This document shows, in pieces, positions 45,596 through 53,691 of a stretch of DNA of 64,000 nucleotides. The position numbers were made by a program, and so were the translations under genes. The DNA lies in contig NZ_CP041242.1 of the NCBI RefSeq assembly GCF_006547045.1, forward strand, positions 2,180,001 to 2,244,000. The letters are read 5' to 3'. The notes under the pieces were generated by a model. The model had not been told where the DNA came from. It worked only from the letters and a program-made list of their open reading frames with translations, and did not search any database. This stretch comes from Lysobacter alkalisoli. GTDB lineage: Bacteria; Pseudomonadota; Gammaproteobacteria; Xanthomonadales; Xanthomonadaceae. Within the stretch, counting starts at the first letter, position 1, and each line of letters starts with the position of its first letter.

Positions 45596-45988
45596 GGAGA
45601 CGGCGATTCGCCCATGAACGCAACGCGCGTACGCATATGCGCGTCATGCAGATGTTCGTTCGCATTAATGAACGACGATCATACGATCCACTATTCGTGA
45701 CGCCGTCGTTCATGGTGCCGTCGAGCAGACCGCAAAACTTCACGGAACGTCGAATTGCCGCGAGCGATCTTCAGAAAACCCGGATCTCACCGACCAATGA
45801 CATCTCAGCCATTCGCAATGCCCCGCAAGAGCGCCTCCGTTCCATTGTCTACGTACGCCTGGCGAGACGTTTCAAACAAACGGACAGAATCTTGCAACCG
45901 ATTGACGCCCCCTTTTCCCCGCACAAGCGCATACTGCATGGACCGGCTGCGACCGCAGTCCGGCGCCACGTGCGCCCAGGAGAATCAC
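45596..45988. other. Intergenic region with a 10-bp inverted repeat
   Basis: 393 bases without a convincing gene; frames here lack coding character. A 10-bp inverted repeat (ATGAACGACG at 45668-45677 / CGTCGTTCAT at 45704-45713) with a 26-base spacer stands out. The region leads to the 38-residue Lys-rich gene and probably holds its promoter (a TTGACG at 45902-45907). Confidence 0.5.
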
Positions 45989-46105
45989 ATGAGCAAGGGC
46001 CTGAACCAGAAAAAGGATCAGAAAAAGAAGCCGGCCAAGTCGATGAAAGAGAAGAGGGCCGAGAAGCGCGACAAGAAGACGACCAAGGGCTTTGCGCCGG
46101 TCTGA
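45989..46105 (+). CDS. 38-residue Lys-rich conserved peptide
   Basis: Very short and basic: MSKGLNQKKDQKKKPAKS ... KKTTKGFAPV. It has a strong ribosome site (AGGAG, 7 bases) and is immediately followed by a terminator, which argues it is a genuine gene. Such tiny basic proteins occur in Xanthomonadales; function is unknown. It may be a ribosome- or nucleoid-associated peptide by composition, which is speculation. Confidence 0.75.
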   Translation: MSKGLNQKKDQKKKPAKSMKEKRAEKRDKKTTKGFAPV

Positions 46106-46129
46106 ACCCTGCCCCGCTCAATCGATGAA

Positions 46130-46156
46130 AGGCCCGGAGGAATCCGGGCCTCTTTG
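46130..46156 (+). terminator. Terminator after the 38-residue gene
   Basis: A 9-bp stem AGGCCCGGA / TCCGGGCCT with a GGAA loop is followed by CTTTGTT, 25 bases after the stop. Confidence 0.8.
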
Positions 46157-46483
46157 TTCGAGCGAACTTCACTCTGCCCCCTGCTTTCTTCGCCCCTGTT
46201 TTCTCGGGACCAATGGCACGTGTCCATGCGGCCGGGGTTGGCATCCTTGCGGCGAGATCTTTCGATGTCCCCCATGCGCAACCGCTGCGCCAGTGTCCGC
46301 ATGAGTGCCTGCGCCTGATGGGTATGACCCGACTCCTCGGCCCTGATTCGCCGCCGGCGCCCAGGTACGAGCGCTGTTATGAGAAGGTCAGTCTGCAGAC
46401 GAAGGCCGACTGATCCAAAGGCGAGGACGAAGCCAGGCTGGACTTGCCCCCCTTTCCCAACATGCCCCCTTTGATTGGAAAGT
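46157..46483. other. Non-coding gap between two terminators
   Basis: 327 bases between convergent terminators. A minus-strand frame through it has no start, ribosome site or recognisable motif, and I see no supported gene, RNA or repeat in it. Confidence 0.45.
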
Positions 46484-46509
46484 ACGAAGGCCGGTCGCCC
46501 GGCCTTCGT
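46484..46509 (-). terminator. Terminator after the C70-peptidase operon
   Basis: A perfect 11-bp stem ACGAAGGCCGG / CCGGCCTTCGT with a TCGC loop lies 17 bases past the minus-strand stop at 46527; ACTTTCC follows on that strand. The stem repeats that at 20527-20554. Confidence 0.7.
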
Positions 46510-46526
46510 GTCAGTGCACGGGTGCG

Positions 46527-47162
46527 TCAGAGCGGCAGGCCGTTGTAGCGTTGCGCAACGGGCTTCAGCGCCAGCAGGGCCTGGTCGGCCTGCACGGAAG
46601 CTCCGGCCCTGAACTCCAGCTCGGGCTCGTCCCGGACGGGCGTGAACTGCAGGATGCCATCCACGTCGTTGTGGGCGACGAAGTAGGTCCGCAGGGCCGC
46701 TACGTGCACGACGACCGGGTCGGTGGCGCCGGCCGCCTTGCTGGCACGGTCGATCGCCTGGGTGAGCTGGGCGCTGCCGAAACCGGTCGCCTTCCATCCA
46801 TCGCCGGTGTTCTCCACGGTGATGCCGGAACGGGTGGCGCCGCCGGACACAACCGGGAACATCACCTGCTCCAGTGGCTTGAGCAAGGCAGCGGGATCGC
46901 TGCCGTCGTACTCGCGCAGTTCGTCGAGTTGCACCAGGTAGACGGGCATGGGTGGGCCAAGGGTGGCATCGGCGGCTTCCCTGGCCGACTCGAAACCCAT
47001 GGCGCTGTAGTTGTCCTCGGTAACCAGCTTGGCAAGGGTGTCCAGCGATTTTCCGGCGGCTTCCGTCGCCTGCCGGACGTCCACCTTGGTGGCCTGCTGG
47101 TTCATGGTCTGTGCTCCCGCGGCGCCAATCATGCAGCCCAGGAGCAGGATAAGCAGTTTCAT
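46527..47162 (-). CDS. Exported hypothetical protein (possible lipoprotein), peptidase partner
   Basis: 211 residues. The N-terminus MKLLILLLGCMIGAAGAQ contains a lipobox-like LLGC and also a possible signal-peptidase I site, so lipidation is uncertain. The mature part is acidic and alpha/beta in texture (SAREAADATLGPPMPVYLVQ, VVHVAALRTYFVAHNDVDGI). Its end LALKPVAQRYNGLPL has no known motif. ATG 47162 follows AGGAG at 7 bases and lies 10 bases after the C70-like peptidase stop, so they form an operon. It could be an inhibitor, chaperone or co-secreted partner of the peptidase; this is inferred from position only. Confidence 0.75.
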   Translation of the reverse strand: MKLLILLLGCMIGAAGAQTMNQQATKVDVRQATEAAGKSLDTLAKLVTEDNYSAMGFESAREAADATLGPPMPVYLVQLDELREYDGSDPAALLKPLEQVMFPVVSGGATRSGITVENTGDGWKATGFGSAQLTQAIDRASKAAGATDPVVVHVAALRTYFVAHNDVDGILQFTPVRDEPELEFRAGASVQADQALLALKPVAQRYNGLPL

Positions 47163-47172
47163 GTCGATGCTC

Positions 47173-47733
47173 CTACTGTTTGGTGACGTCGTAGTAGTCG
47201 TTCCAGTGCGTGTAGCCGGAACCACTGACATAGGCATCGTAGGTGATGACGCGCTGGTCACCGACGTTCGGTGCCCACGGGTCGTTGATGGTGACGTAGT
47301 TGACGCCGTCGATGGTGACGTAGCCGATCACCACCATCATGTGCCCGCCACCGCCGCTCCAGTGCCAACTGAAGGCGAATGGCTTCTTCCTGCAGTGGAT
47401 CTGCTTGCGGACGTCTGCCCAGGCCAACGGAGCGTCGGACGTGGTCTTGAAGGTGAAGCCGTACTTGTCGAACTCCGGCCAGCCTCCGTTGACGCACGCA
47501 TTGGGCACCGGGCTGTTGCAGCAGTCGCTGCGTCCGAACCGGTTGTTGGCCTGCGTGCACTGATTGACGCTGGTGCCCAGGTGCTGCATGACCATCTGGC
47601 CACTGGCTGCCCAGCACCACATGCCAGTTTCCTGCGCACGCAGCGTGACCGGCTGCGACCCGATGACCGGCGGCTTGCAACAACCGGCCAGCAGGATCGG
47701 CAGCACGAACGTGAAAAACAGGATTCTTTTCAT
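47173..47733 (-). CDS. C70-type (AvrRpt2-like) papain-fold cysteine peptidase lipoprotein
   Basis: 186 residues. A lipoprotein signal (FTFVLPILLAGCC) precedes a papain-like domain. The catalytic Cys stands in AQETGMWCWAASGQMVMQHL, the hallmark of the AvrRpt2/C70 and C39-like families. The His lies in GGGGHMMVVIGY and the Asn/Asp in YVTINDPW. Additional Cys (SDCCNSP, NACVNGG, QIHCRKK) may pair in the periplasm. GGAGG lies 6 bases before ATG 47733. Its likely location is the outer or inner membrane, facing the periplasm or surface. Peptidase substrate and any host role are unknown. Confidence 0.85.
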   Translation of the reverse strand: MKRILFFTFVLPILLAGCCKPPVIGSQPVTLRAQETGMWCWAASGQMVMQHLGTSVNQCTQANNRFGRSDCCNSPVPNACVNGGWPEFDKYGFTFKTTSDAPLAWADVRKQIHCRKKPFAFSWHWSGGGGHMMVVIGYVTIDGVNYVTINDPWAPNVGDQRVITYDAYVSGSGYTHWNDYYDVTKQ

Positions 47734-47947
47734 AGCGCCTCCGCGATGGACGTACGCCGGCGCTACGCATGACAACGGCCGTCGTCCGTGATTAGCCCCT
47801 GTGTCGGGACCAACGCAGGTGTCGGGCACGGGCGGCCAACATCAGCACACGGAAAGCGTGAAGGCGGTTGCCCGGCCTCGGAATCCGAAGCTGTGGTTGT
47901 CACAGACGCTCTAATTGGTGTCGCTTTGTGGCACCCCGCTGCAGCGC

Positions 47948-48817
47948 TCAGGTGCCCGCAGGCGAGCCCCGCAGCTTGATTGGTGCGTCCGTCGAATAGA
48001 GCTGGCCGGGCACCATGGCGCCAATGTGGCCCTTGACCTCACCGCCGTCGGCAGTGCGGCTCTGCCACGGGATCGGCGCGTACGGTCCGGGTACGTAAGC
48101 GCGCCATCGGCCGTGCTCCGCTTTCGGAGTCTGGTTCCAGCTGATGAACTCGATCGGCACGCGCACGTCGATCGGTCCCGGCCTGGCGAGCCGTTCCGGT
48201 GCAATGCTGAAGGTCCACTGCTTCGCCGCGTCTACAGCGGCCTTGGCGAGGATCTTGCTGAATTTTCGCAACGTCTTTTCATCGGAGAGCACCGTCATGT
48301 CGACCCGTTCGACATGCGTTTCGGCGATGGCGCCGTCGGGATTGAGCCGCAGCACGACGTACACGATTCCGCTCATCCCCGAACGATTTGCGAACGGTGG
48401 ATATTCGGGCGGCGTGAGTTTTCCCTTGGCTTCGACCTGGACCGGCGCCTTCGGGTCCCAGAACGCCGTGTCCTGGATCATGACCCGGAGTTGGTCATCG
48501 GCGCCGGGGATGGGTCGCGCCAGCAACTGCACGCTCATCCTGACCGCGGCCGGCGATTGCAACGGATCACCGTCGGCCTTCGCCACATCGAGTTCCCAGC
48601 CCGGAACGACTTCTGCGAGCAGTTGCTTGACTTCTGTCGGCAGCGCGTCGGCACGGTCGAGGCTGTACGACTGCACTGCGCCATCGGGCGCGACCACGAC
48701 TTCGCCGGTAACCAGCATGCTGGCCTCGACCTGCTTGCGCATCGTGTCGTACCGGCCAGCCAGGGCTGCGAAGGCGCACAGCGCCAGCAGCGTGAACAGC
48801 AGAATCCTTCGGGCCAT
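47948..48817 (-). CDS. Exported protein with TonB-C-like domain
   Basis: 289 residues. Signal peptide ILLFTLLALCAFAALAG. The middle of the mature protein has the TonB C-terminal pattern: PPEYPPFANRSGMSGIVYVV, LRLNPDGAIAETHVERVDM and AVDAAKQWTFSI. There is no N-terminal ExbD-interacting helix or long Pro linker, so it is not a classical energy transducer. An N-terminal ~130 residues and the C-terminal YVPGPYAPIPWQ tail are unassigned. ATG 48817 has GGGGGGA upstream. It is divergent from dbpA. Confidence 0.75.
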   Translation of the reverse strand: MARRILLFTLLALCAFAALAGRYDTMRKQVEASMLVTGEVVVAPDGAVQSYSLDRADALPTEVKQLLAEVVPGWELDVAKADGDPLQSPAAVRMSVQLLARPIPGADDQLRVMIQDTAFWDPKAPVQVEAKGKLTPPEYPPFANRSGMSGIVYVVLRLNPDGAIAETHVERVDMTVLSDEKTLRKFSKILAKAAVDAAKQWTFSIAPERLARPGPIDVRVPIEFISWNQTPKAEHGRWRAYVPGPYAPIPWQSRTADGGEVKGHIGAMVPGQLYSTDAPIKLRGSPAGT

Positions 48818-48889
48818 GGCCAGTCCCCCCTTAATTTTATCCGGGCGGCGAGATGGTGCTCCCCGCTTTAGTCCGTATCATGCCACCAC

Positions 48890-50275
48890 ATGACTGTCCG
48901 CCTTCCCGAATTTTCCGACCTTCCGCTCAATCCGGCGCTGCTGCAGGGCCTGGACGCGTTCGGCCACGTGCAGATGACGCCGATCCAGGCCCAGGGCCTG
49001 CCGGCCCTGCTCGAAGGCCGCGACCTGATCGCCCAGGCGCCTACCGGCAGCGGCAAGACCGCCGCGTTCGGCCTGGCCCTGCTGCACCACCTCGATCCGC
49101 TGCAGATCCGCCTGCAGGCGCTGGTGCTGTGCCCGACGCGCGAACTGGCGGACCAGGTCAGCAAGCACATCCGCAAGCTGGCCACCGGTATCGCCAATCT
49201 CAAGCTGCTCACCCTGACCGGCGGCATTGCGCTGGGGCCCCAACTCGCCTCGCTCACGCACACTCCGCATGTCGTGGTCGGCACCCCCGGCCGGGTGCTG
49301 GAATTGCTGGCCAAGAAGGCCCTCGATCTGCGCGACATCCGCATGCTGGTCCTCGACGAGTCCGACCGCATGCTCGACATGGGCTTCGAGGAACCGATCC
49401 GCAAGATCGTCGCCCGGACCCCGAAGCAGCGGCAGACGCTGCTGTTCTCCGCCACCTGGCCCGACAACATGGGCGCGGTCGCCGACAGCATCATGCGCAA
49501 CCCGCTGACGGTCGCCGTCGAAACCGGCGAGCCGCACGCCAACATCGAGCAGCGCTTCTTCGAGGTCGACCCGGCGCGCAAGCCCGCCGCCCTCGCCGGC
49601 CTGCTGATGGAATACAACCCCGAATCGGCGGTGGTGTTCTGCAACATGCGCCGCGACACCGAGGAGGTGGTCTCTTCCCTCACCCATCTGGGCTTCACCG
49701 CCGCCGCCCTGCATGGCGACATGGAGCAGCGCGACCGCGAGGAAGTCCTGGTGCGCTTCGCCAACCGAAGCTGCCAGGTACTGGTGGCCAGCGACGTCGC
49801 CGCCCGCGGGCTGGATGTCGAGAGCATCGGCGCCGTCATCAACTACGAACTGCCGACCGATCCGGCCGTCTACGTGCATCGTATCGGCCGCACCGGCCGC
49901 GCCGGACGCAAGGGTTTCGCGCTCAGCCTGTGCACCCCGCGCGAGATCGCGCGCGCCCAGGCACTCGAGGTCCAGCAAGGTGCGCCGTTGAACTGGCAGA
50001 AACCGCCGATGGCCGCCCTGCGCCCCAACTCGGCCCCGCGCGCCGCCATGGCCACCTTGCGGATCGACGCCGGCCGCACCGACAAGCTGCGCCCGGGCGA
50101 CATCGTCGGCGCCCTCACCGGCGACGCCGGGCTGCCCGCGGACGCCCTGGGCAAGATCGACATCTTCCCGACCCGCAGCTACGTCGCCATCGCCCAGTCC
50201 AAGGCCGGCCAGGCGCTGGCGCGACTGCAGGCAGGCAAGATCAAGGGACGCAAGTTCCGGGTACGCAAGCTGTAG
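48890..50275 (+). CDS. dbpA: DEAD-box RNA helicase DbpA, with DESD in motif II
   Basis: 461 residues. Helicase motifs in order: MTPIQAQG (Q motif), APTGSGKT (I), PTRELADQV (Ia), TPGRVLE (Ib), VLDESDRMLDMGF (II), SATW (III), HGDMEQRDREEVLVRF, VASDVAARGLDV (V) and HRIGRTGRAG (VI). The C-terminal ~75 residues (IDAGRTDKLRPGDIVGAL ... GRKFRVRKL) are the DbpA RNA-binding domain that recognises 23S rRNA hairpin 92 during large-subunit maturation. Motif II reads D-E-S-D instead of D-E-A-D (49355-49366). ATG 48890. It is a monocistronic-looking gene; the next start follows after 91 bases. Confidence 0.95.
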   Translation: MTVRLPEFSDLPLNPALLQGLDAFGHVQMTPIQAQGLPALLEGRDLIAQAPTGSGKTAAFGLALLHHLDPLQIRLQALVLCPTRELADQVSKHIRKLATGIANLKLLTLTGGIALGPQLASLTHTPHVVVGTPGRVLELLAKKALDLRDIRMLVLDESDRMLDMGFEEPIRKIVARTPKQRQTLLFSATWPDNMGAVADSIMRNPLTVAVETGEPHANIEQRFFEVDPARKPAALAGLLMEYNPESAVVFCNMRRDTEEVVSSLTHLGFTAAALHGDMEQRDREEVLVRFANRSCQVLVASDVAARGLDVESIGAVINYELPTDPAVYVHRIGRTGRAGRKGFALSLCTPREIARAQALEVQQGAPLNWQKPPMAALRPNSAPRAAMATLRIDAGRTDKLRPGDIVGALTGDAGLPADALGKIDIFPTRSYVAIAQSKAGQALARLQAGKIKGRKFRVRKL

Positions 50276-50366
50276 GGAATTGCCGCCTCCTGTTTTGCGG
50301 TTGATCGGGTATCGTGTCGCGCCTGATTCACCCGCCGTTGTCCGATTGATCTGCGAGGAAACGCGC

Positions 50367-51305
50367 TTGCCACAGATGTCTCGTACCGAAGCCCGCCAGC
50401 GTTGGCGGCGTGCCGGAAGCATGCTGCTAGTCGCGTGCGCGCTGCTGTTGCTGTCGGCCCCGGTCTTCGCCCAGGCACGACCGATCACGACGTACCACGG
50501 CACGGTCGGCGACACGCAGGTGGAACTGCTGCTGATCCACGACTGGCAGCTCGACGGCATGAGCGGCTATCTGTTCACCGAAGCGCAGCGCAAGCCGGTG
50601 CCCTTGGAAAAGACACCATACGCCGAGGACGAAAGCCTGCTGATCAACGTACTGGGCGACCCCTTGTTGCCCACGGCCGTGATCGCACTGCACCCGTTTG
50701 CACCCGGCGCGAAGACCCTGCGTGGGCGCTCGATCGATCTGCGCAGCCGCGAGCAGCAGGAGGTCCGGCTGGAGCGGGTGACGCGGTTCTCCAGCGACGA
50801 GCGCGATGCCTACGCCGGCGACCTGCTGCAGGGACAGGCCGACGAACGTTTCCATTTCCGGGTGCGTGCACGCAAGGAACGAGGCGAACATGGCGGCCGG
50901 GTCGACGCCATCACCGTCTTCGATCGCGACAGCGGCGAGCCGGTGCAGGTGCTGGATGGACTGAACCTGTTCTTCTTCGGCACCGACACCCTGCAGCTGG
51001 ACGACTTCAACGATGACGGCACGCTCGACTTCTCGGTGACGCCGATGCGGCCCGACGACCCTTCGCGTACCGCCGACCACCGGCACTATTACGTCTACCG
51101 GCAGGACACCGGCAGCTACGACCGCGAGCCGCAACTGGAAGCGCTTGCCGCGCAGGGCGTGCTGAAATTCGGTTCCGGCGGCAGCGTGAGCCTGCGACCG
51201 CAGAACGGCGTCGACTACCGCGCCGGCACCATTCAGTGGCGGCACTACCGATTCGTCACGCCTACCCGGCTTGAGCTGTTCAGCGAGAGCGAGGAGCGTT
51301 TCTGA
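50367..51305 (+). CDS. Exported hypothetical protein, first of a pair
   Basis: 312 residues from TTG 50367, chosen because GAGGAAA lies 6 bases upstream; ATG 50376 is an alternative. A signal peptide (LLVACALLLLSAPVFAQ) is followed by a secreted domain (YHGTVGDTQVELLLIHDWQL, GYLFTEAQRKPVPLEKTPYA). An Asp-rich stretch, LQLDDFNDDGTLDFSV, looks like an FG-GAP or calcium-binding loop. No family is assigned. It overlaps the next gene by one base (TGATG), so both are translated together. Confidence 0.75.
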   Translation: MPQMSRTEARQRWRRAGSMLLVACALLLLSAPVFAQARPITTYHGTVGDTQVELLLIHDWQLDGMSGYLFTEAQRKPVPLEKTPYAEDESLLINVLGDPLLPTAVIALHPFAPGAKTLRGRSIDLRSREQQEVRLERVTRFSSDERDAYAGDLLQGQADERFHFRVRARKERGEHGGRVDAITVFDRDSGEPVQVLDGLNLFFFGTDTLQLDDFNDDGTLDFSVTPMRPDDPSRTADHRHYYVYRQDTGSYDREPQLEALAAQGVLKFGSGGSVSLRPQNGVDYRAGTIQWRHYRFVTPTRLELFSESEERF

Positions 51306-52006
51306 TGATGGGACTTCCCCGCAGATGGAACGCATGGCTTGCCGGCCTCGTGCTGCTGTGCGCATCGGCTCCCTCGCTGGCCGGGCATGCGATCTATACC
51401 GGCCGCATCGGCAACAGCGAAATCACTTTCGTGATCGAAAGCCGCAATGCGGTGCAGCGGGCGATCTATTCCTACGATCGCTATCGCACGCCGATCCGAC
51501 TGAAGCCGGCCTTTTTGCACCAGACGTACGACTTCGGCATGGACGAGCTGGACGCGGCCGGGCTGCCGGTCGCGCGGCTGCGCTTCAATGTCGCGAATTT
51601 CAATCGCTGGACGCCGCAGCTCACGGGCACCTGGACCGACTACCGCAGCGGCAAGTCACTGCCCCTCGAACTGAAGCTGCTGGCCTACCTGGACTACGAC
51701 GAGAGCTGGCCGGCGGAGGGCCATCCACTGCTGCAGGCGGCATCGAGCGAACGGTTCTACTTCCAGATCCCGACGGGCCAGGGCTATACGGCGGTGAACA
51801 CCCTCGAGGTGATGGACAAATCCAGCGGGGAGCGCTGGCAGACACTCGCATTGCCGCAGCCCGGCTGCAATCGCGGAATGGAAACGGTGCAGGTGGTACT
51901 GGAACGTGGCCTCACCCAGGTTCGGATGGAGCAGACCGCCCACTGCCCCGGCGCGGTGTTCCAGTGGAACCCGATGGAAGAACGCTTCGAGGACATGCTG
52001 CGATAG
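51305..52006 (+). CDS. Exported hypothetical protein, second of a pair
   Basis: 233 residues. Signal peptide LAGLVLLCASAPSLAGHA, then beta-rich sequence (IYTGRIGNSEITFVIESRNA, RTPIRLKPAFLHQTYDFGM, LELKLLAYLDYDESWPAEGH). Two Cys near the C-terminus (PGCNRG, TAHCPG) may form a disulfide. The early part (YTGRIGNSEI) echoes the first gene's (YHGTVGDTQV), so the two may be distant paralogues. Coupled to the upstream gene by TGATG. Function is unknown. Confidence 0.75.
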   Translation: MMGLPRRWNAWLAGLVLLCASAPSLAGHAIYTGRIGNSEITFVIESRNAVQRAIYSYDRYRTPIRLKPAFLHQTYDFGMDELDAAGLPVARLRFNVANFNRWTPQLTGTWTDYRSGKSLPLELKLLAYLDYDESWPAEGHPLLQAASSERFYFQIPTGQGYTAVNTLEVMDKSSGERWQTLALPQPGCNRGMETVQVVLERGLTQVRMEQTAHCPGAVFQWNPMEERFEDMLR

Positions 52007-52122
52007 GAGGACCGGGGCCGGAACAACCGCACCCGATCCGCGAAACCGCTGCGGAAACGCCTGCACCATGGCGGAAGACGCAATCGTTACTCACCAGGGC
52101 GTAAAAAACCTATCCTGATTCC

Positions 52123-52716
52123 ATGCGAACCTTCGTCCTCAGAGCACGCGCCGCCCCCACCGACAGCCAGGCCCTGCTGGCGTCCGTCGGCAAGGAGGCG
52201 CATACCGAAATCCTGGCACACACGCTGATGAACGCGGTGTTCGTGGCCCAGTCGCATCGCCCGGACGTCACGGTCCACCTGGTGCTGGAAAGCACCCGCG
52301 ACTTCAGCCGCACGATCAGCTTCGACGCCAACGCCATGCAGGACATTGGCGGCTTCCACGAACAGGCGCTGCTGGGCAAGATCGCGAAGGCGCTGGATGC
52401 ATCCAGAGGCATGGGCAAGGACGAGGCGCGACCGGTGGAATCGGGCGTCACCGTGCGCACCACGAGTTTCGAGCGGCTGGTGCAGGCGCTGGCCGAAGAT
52501 CACCAGCTGTTCGTCATGGATCGAAAAGGCACATCGATCCGTGAGCAGGTGTTCGACGGCAACCCGTGCTTCCTGCTGACCGACCACATCCCGATGCCGA
52601 AGAAGACCTTCAACAGCCTGGAGCGCCTGGGCGCGAAGAAGATCGCGCTTGGATCCAGAATGCTGTTCGCATCGCAATGCGTGGTGCTGATTCACCACGA
52701 ACTGGACCAGCGATAG
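52123..52716 (+). CDS. trmY: TrmY-family SPOUT methyltransferase (UPF0217)
   Basis: 197 residues matching the TrmY/UPF0217 SPOUT family: MRTFVLRARAAPTDSQAL, VHLVLESTRDFSRTISFDAN, a knotted-region FVMDRKGTSIREQVFDGNPC and FLLTDHIPMPKKTFNSLERL. Archaeal TrmY methylates N1 of pseudouridine-54 in tRNA. Bacterial members exist, but bacteria normally carry ribothymidine at 54, so the substrate here is unknown. A typical promoter or ribosome site is not obvious. It is convergent with the RIO kinase at 52834. Confidence 0.88.
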   Translation: MRTFVLRARAAPTDSQALLASVGKEAHTEILAHTLMNAVFVAQSHRPDVTVHLVLESTRDFSRTISFDANAMQDIGGFHEQALLGKIAKALDASRGMGKDEARPVESGVTVRTTSFERLVQALAEDHQLFVMDRKGTSIREQVFDGNPCFLLTDHIPMPKKTFNSLERLGAKKIALGSRMLFASQCVVLIHHELDQR

Positions 52717-52833
52717 CGCACTCGTCCAGACCGGCGCCCAGACTGGAGACGGAGAGAATCAAGACATTTCCGATTTCAAGCCCTGTCTGGGCGACTCGAG
52801 GAATGGGGCCAGCTTGTCCTGCCGACAATGACC

Positions 52834-53691
52834 TCAGTCTTCCTGCGCGGCGGCTTCGCGGCCCTGCTGGCGGATCAGCGCTTCCTCGCGCGCATCGTTG
52901 ATGGCATGCCGCACGCTATCGATATCGGGCGCCGATTCATCATGGACGAACTCGCCGGTCAGTTCGCTGTCGGGCCGCAGGGCGCCGGACTCGAACAGCG
53001 CCCATATTTCCTCGCCGAACCAGGTCTCCAGCAGTTCCGGTGCCCAGGCGCCCAGGCTGGCGGTGAGGTTGTTGACGTCGCGCAGGAGCATCGTGCGCGC
53101 GGCATTGTTGCCGGCGGCGCTGACCACCTGCGGGAAATCGATGATCACCGGGCCATCGGGCGCGACCAGCACGTTGTATTCCGACAGATCGCCGTGGATC
53201 AGGCCAACGCACAGCATCTTCACGACCTGCCGCATGAGGAAGCGATGGAAGCCGCAAGCCTGGTCGTGCGACAGCTCCACTTCGCACAACCGTGGCGCGG
53301 AATGCCCATCGGCGTCCACCACCAGCTCCATCACCAGTACGCCGTTGAAGTAGCCATACGGTTCCGGCACGCGCACGCCGGCATCGCGCAGCAGGTACAG
53401 CGCATCCACCTCGGTGTTCTTCCAGGCGGCTTCCTGCTGCTTGCGCCCGTATCGGGTGGCCTTGCCGATAGCGCGCATCTCGCGGCTGCCGCGCACCTTC
53501 CGCCCTTCCTGGTACTGCACGCGCTGCTGGAAGCTGCGCTGCGCCATGTCCTTGTAGACCTTCGCACAGCGCACCTCGTGGCCGCTGCGTACCACGTAGA
53601 CCGACGCTTCCTTGCCGCTCTTGAGCGGTCGCATCACCGCGTCGATGACGCCATCGTCGATCAGCGCCTGCAGCTCGGTGGGAGTCTTCAT
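52834..53691 (-). CDS. RIO1-type serine/threonine kinase
   Basis: 285 residues. RIO kinase motifs: PLKSGKEASVYVVRSG (the STGKEA loop), CAKVYKDMAQRSF with the ATP Lys, LIHGDLSEYNVLV (catalytic loop, no activation segment) and VIIDFPQ (metal-binding). RIO proteins support late small-subunit ribosome maturation in archaea and eukaryotes; bacterial homologues are scattered and poorly studied. ATG 53691 overlaps the stop of the DUF6164 gene (ATGA), so they form an operon. Confidence 0.92.
   Translation of the reverse strand: MKTPTELQALIDDGVIDAVMRPLKSGKEASVYVVRSGHEVRCAKVYKDMAQRSFQQRVQYQEGRKVRGSREMRAIGKATRYGRKQQEAAWKNTEVDALYLLRDAGVRVPEPYGYFNGVLVMELVVDADGHSAPRLCEVELSHDQACGFHRFLMRQVVKMLCVGLIHGDLSEYNVLVAPDGPVIIDFPQVVSAAGNNAARTMLLRDVNNLTASLGAWAPELLETWFGEEIWALFESGALRPDSELTGEFVHDESAPDIDSVRHAINDAREEALIRQQGREAAAQED

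Noticed and set aside
45755-45988. 78-residue N-terminal extension of the 38-residue peptide
   Set aside because: The extension resembles non-coding sequence, and the strong ribosome site is directly before ATG 45989.
46157-46483. Possible minus-strand gene between two terminators
   Set aside because: No start codon with a ribosome site and no recognisable domain.
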